DNA from: a virus
Virus record (IMG/VR): IMGVR_UViG_3300001679_000072
Span: 1 to 23,670 of that record
DNA length: 23,670 nt
Direction: 5' to 3' (one strand)
Shown here: piece after piece, positions 21,469-23,670 of the stretch
Numbering within the stretch: the stretch's first letter is position 1
How the letters are laid out: each line of letters starts with the position of its first letter
Position numbers and translations under genes: made by a program
Notes under the pieces: generated by a model
The model's input: the letters and a program-made list of their open reading frames with translations, nothing else
Database searches by the model: none
Told to the model about the DNA's origin: nothing

Positions 21469-21969
21469 TTGTATGGGGACATTGACGAAGAGAACGCTCT
21501 GGACTCTATAGTCCTCCTGCTTAAAAATAAGCTGGTCGAGCCAATGGAAAACTCAAAGCATATTAACTTTTATGTTTCTAGTTGGGGAGGCTCTGCCGCA
21601 GATATGTTTGCGATATATGATACTATGAGGCTCGTTCGCAGGAACAGAGAGATCCATACGTATGGCCTGGGAAAAGTAATGTCTGCCGGCGTAGTATTGT
21701 TGGCAGCAGGGACGAGAGGAAAGAGATTCGTTGGTAAGAACTGCAGAGTAATGATTCATGGTGTTATCGCAGGCTCACACGGTCACCTACATAACATGCA
21801 AAATGAAATCGAAGAAGCTATGTGGACACAGGACAAGTATATTGACGCTTTAGTAGAGTCTTCAGATATGACGAAGAGGTATATTAAAAAGTTGATAGAT
21901 AGGAAAGTAAATGTATATCTTGATGCTAAAGAGGTTGTTGAGCTGGGTATTGCAGATGAGATTATATAA
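21469..21969 (+). CDS. clpP: ClpP-like serine protease (body; start possibly internal)
   Basis: The 166-codon frame from TTG 21469 has the ClpP crotonase-like core: SSWGGSAADMFAIYDTMR (37-54, oxyanion region), the nucleophile Ser 72 in GKVMSAGVVLLAAG and the His 97 in CRVMIHGVIAG. At the place of the third triad residue, before YLDAKEVVELGIAD, I see an Asn (N148) in my alignment, with a nearby Asp 144. Phage ClpP homologues often act in head maturation, and the acidic scaffold-like protein is two genes away. The frame is open upstream to 21412 (ISPPPPEIPKGSEESSLILY), which looks like real coding sequence without an ATG. GAGGAG at 21451-21456 could support the TTG. Most likely this is the second part of a 225-residue protein split by the seven-C run. 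Confidence 0.85.
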   Translation: MYGDIDEENALDSIVLLLKNKLVEPMENSKHINFYVSSWGGSAADMFAIYDTMRLVRRNREIHTYGLGKVMSAGVVLLAAGTRGKRFVGKNCRVMIHGVIAGSHGHLHNMQNEIEEAMWTQDKYIDALVESSDMTKRYIKKLIDRKVNVYLDAKEVVELGIADEII

Positions 21970-22822
21970 AGATATCTACAATAAAAAGTCAGCAAAAAAA
22001 TATGGATGGACGCCCAGCTGGTTCGGAGCTACTAAATTTGATTCACACTTACTTGAAGGTATAATCGAATTTCAGGAGGTCCACGACTTAGTACCCGATG
22101 GCCTGGTGGGTGAACTGACATATCGCAGAGCTAACACGAATAGAGAGGCCTTTTCGAAGTCTGCTAGTCGTATCCTATGCAATGGCCGACTTGTTTCGAT
22201 TGATTGGCCAAGAGTAAAGATCGATTTACTAAAAGGTGGCACATATAAGGAACAAACAAAGCCTCGTCACCCAAGCATGATCGTGACCCATTGGGACGTA
22301 TGCTTGTCCGCAGCATCTTGTAAAAGAGTGTTGGAAAAGAGAGGGATTTCAACGCACTTTGTTATCGACAATGACGGCACCATAGTTCAGTTAGTTGATT
22401 GCAATAACATAGGATGGCATGCTGGTATAAGAAAGGTTAATAATTCCTCGATAGGGATAGACTTCAGCAATGCTTACTATACCAAGTATCAAAAAACATA
22501 CGTTGAAAGAGGACACGGACCCAGGCCTATTCTTAGAGACTCGGTTGTCCATGGTATAAACCTCAAAACACATTTGGGATATTATCCAGAACAGATAAAG
22601 GCATACAAGGCTTTGTTAAAGTTTCTGAACGGACAATATGATATAAACTTAGCATGCCCGACTAAAGATGGAAAGCTCTTAACTGGAGTATACTCTCCTG
22701 CTGCAAAAGCATCCTATAACGGAGTAGTGTGTCACTATCACTTAACTAGAAAGAAGATTGACACTGCAGGTTTAGAACTATCTAAAATTATTCGTGAAAT
22801 AAATGAGCAAGATAGCGAATAA
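21956..22822 (+). CDS. N-acetylmuramoyl-L-alanine amidase endolysin with peptidoglycan-binding domain
   Basis: I start at ATG 21956, overlapping the protease stop by 14 bases; a longer reading from 21911 would only add residues copied from protease codons. The 288-residue protein begins with a peptidoglycan-binding-1-like domain, LLEGIIEFQEVHDLVPDGLVG (32-52) plus ELTYRRA. The catalytic part is an amidase_2/AmpD-type zinc enzyme: zinc His 112 in VTHWDVC, STHFVIDNDGTIVQLVD (132-148), NIGWHAG and SSIGIDF (151-170), and the second zinc His near 260 with K267-x-D269 in CHYHLTRKKIDTAG, equal to the RKTDPG of AmpD. It should cut the amide bond between muramic acid and L-alanine to lyse the host. 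No signal peptide is visible, so it would need a holin or be used in the virion. Confidence 0.9.
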   Translation: MRLYKDIYNKKSAKKYGWTPSWFGATKFDSHLLEGIIEFQEVHDLVPDGLVGELTYRRANTNREAFSKSASRILCNGRLVSIDWPRVKIDLLKGGTYKEQTKPRHPSMIVTHWDVCLSAASCKRVLEKRGISTHFVIDNDGTIVQLVDCNNIGWHAGIRKVNNSSIGIDFSNAYYTKYQKTYVERGHGPRPILRDSVVHGINLKTHLGYYPEQIKAYKALLKFLNGQYDINLACPTKDGKLLTGVYSPAAKASYNGVVCHYHLTRKKIDTAGLELSKIIREINEQDSE

Positions 22823-22843
22823 ATAACTAATTATAGAGTGACT

Positions 22844-23670
22844 ATGAATAATAAAGATATAGTATCAGATTTCTTATCTGAAAGTAAAGCACCATTTCCA
22901 GAGCTTTCCTTTGAATCACTAATCTCGCTGATTAGCGAACAAATGGTGGAATTGCCGCAATTGCAGGAAGGACCATCTCGTGTACCGGCTGGATCGAAAG
23001 CCCGCGATCGTGTCTTGCGACTCCCCAATGTGGTAGCTACAGAGATTTCAGTAGGTCAACAACCGGCCAGTCAAGACAGGGCTCAATTTGAGCTGTGGAT
23101 GCGCAATCTAGGCCTCGATTCCGGTGGAGGCGACGCTAGCGCCGTTGCAGCCAAATTAACCACCATCACTAATTTTTTCAACGAGCCCGAGGCTAATTTA
23201 TCCAATGCTACATTGCCGCAGACTCTTTCCTACCTTATGTTCCTGAACCAGTTTGTGTGGATGATTAAAGAGTTTAATGCATCTGTTGCAGGCTTTCTTT
23301 GGGAGCCATTCCTGGCATCTTTATTCGGTGGAAAATCAGAACAGGTCCCAACAAGCAAGGGCGACATCGCCGATATTAAGATTTATCCCGGCGGGTCGAA
23401 GAAGGGCGAGTCAATTAGCTTAAAGATTCTAAATGAGACAGGCCAAGTAAAAGGAAGCTTCCGAGATCTTGTGAACCATTTCGCAACCACCAAGGGCGAC
23501 GCTTCTATGCGATATGTAATCGTTGTTAAGGATCAGTCCGAGACTGAAAAAGAAGTTTCAGCAGTAACTTTCTATGAATTTGATATAACTGCCCAAAGCT
23601 TTTTTGATTGGATCGGTACGGTTGAGTATGAGGAAGTAGCTGAGACAGCGACCCAAACATTTACTTTAAA
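22844..23670 (+). CDS. Large protein with nuclease-like core (partial, runs off window end)
   Basis: ATG 22844 opens a frame with no stop to the window end (275 codons visible). Ribosome binding is weak (AGAG at 22833-22836). The first 75 residues are helical and charged. A segment FLWEPFLASLFGGK (151-164), then GDIADIKIYPGG (173-184) and ESISLKILN (189-197), has the order Glu 154, Asp 174 or 177, then SLK (K194). This resembles the alpha-E, beta-D, x-K arrangement of PD-(D/E)XK nucleases, with Ser in place of the second acid. It is followed by KGSFRDLVNHF (203-213) and MRYVIVVKD (222-230). Look-alikes occur, from memory, as large unannotated proteins in marine phages. The fold assignment is a pattern inference; a structural role is equally possible. 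Confidence 0.7.
   Translation, partial: MNNKDIVSDFLSESKAPFPELSFESLISLISEQMVELPQLQEGPSRVPAGSKARDRVLRLPNVVATEISVGQQPASQDRAQFELWMRNLGLDSGGGDASAVAAKLTTITNFFNEPEANLSNATLPQTLSYLMFLNQFVWMIKEFNASVAGFLWEPFLASLFGGKSEQVPTSKGDIADIKIYPGGSKKGESISLKILNETGQVKGSFRDLVNHFATTKGDASMRYVIVVKDQSETEKEVSAVTFYEFDITAQSFFDWIGTVEYEEVAETATQTFTL

Noticed and set aside
22822-22843. AATAAATAACTA before the last gene as a T4-type late promoter
   Set aside because: It overlaps the amidase stop, differs from the TATTTATA family seen elsewhere, and is one short AT-rich match.
585-23028. Numerous minus-strand open frames of 60-140 codons across the window
   Set aside because: Each lies opposite a longer + strand gene with recognisable motifs, has no consistent ribosome binding site, and shows no family pattern. 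The minus-strand frames over 20166-20711 and 16778-17134 are by-products of the DNA repeats.
1-23670. tRNA genes, CRISPR arrays, insertion sequences, attachment sites
   Set aside because: I looked for cloverleaf-like GTTCGA-type segments, regular spaced repeats, transposase motifs and flanking duplications in spacers and saw none. The only repeats are within genes or small promoter elements.

Overview
This window is a dense stretch of a tailed bacteriophage (Caudoviricetes) genome, or of a near-identical prophage or metagenomic phage contig. All supported genes lie on the + strand. They are packed with ATGA, TAATG and TTGA overlaps, and no non-coding gap is longer than about 100 bases. I see no ribosomal, tRNA, CRISPR or host metabolic operon features. 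The gene set (T4 gp32-like SSB, UvsX/RecA-type recombinase, DnaB-type helicase, 5'-nuclease, family A and family C DNA polymerases, class II ribonucleotide reductase, dUTPase, SLT lysozyme, amidase, co-chaperonin) is that of a lytic, environmental, T4-like-in-logic phage with its own replication and nucleotide supply. The host cannot be named. The spacers carry promoters close to the bacterial sigma-70 consensus, so a host with an ordinary primary sigma factor is likely.

Layout. 1-3068: a conserved unknown protein, a minimal family A DNA polymerase domain, and a divergent tubulin/FtsZ-fold protein. 3078-5128: an SSB gene with its own strong promoter and structured leader, a long hairpin, then a TTG-started RecA/UvsX gene. 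5161-6480: a small ferredoxin-fold-like unknown and a 5'-3' exonuclease. 6467-10296: a promoter whose spacer is a perfect palindrome, the replicative helicase, and an adenosylcobalamin-dependent ribonucleotide reductase. 10310-13301: a small unknown, a Cpn10/GroES-like protein, an exported SLT-fold lysozyme, then three overlapping accessory genes (Rossmann-like, nucleotidyltransferase-like, DUF6356-like membrane protein). 13298-16786: a promoter and a full-length DnaE polymerase with PHP domain. 16786-20099: a GIY-YIG homing endonuclease, small zinc protein, dUTPase, DUF3310 protein, CBS-less IMP dehydrogenase-like enzyme, RHH-like protein and a tiny sigma-region-4-like protein. 20100-23670: the apparently late side, with a TATTTATA-rich spacer, an acidic repeat protein (scaffold-like), a terminator that doubles as a promoter, a membrane protein, a ClpP-like protease split by an apparent frameshift, an amidase endolysin, and the start of a large nuclease-like protein cut by the window end.

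How it works together. SSB, recombinase, helicase, two polymerases and the 5'-nuclease form a near-complete replication and recombination set, although no primase, clamp or clamp loader is in view. NrdJ, dUTPase, the IMPDH-like enzyme and the DUF3310 protein supply nucleotides. ClpP-like protease, acidic scaffold-like protein, lysozyme and amidase suggest capsid maturation and lysis. The small zinc/sigma-4 protein, together with repeated TATTTATA elements next to it, is the best candidate for an unrecognised late-transcription switch. The window's most testable oddities are that switch, the palindromic operator, the structured ssb leader, the split clpP and the degenerate tubulin-like protein.
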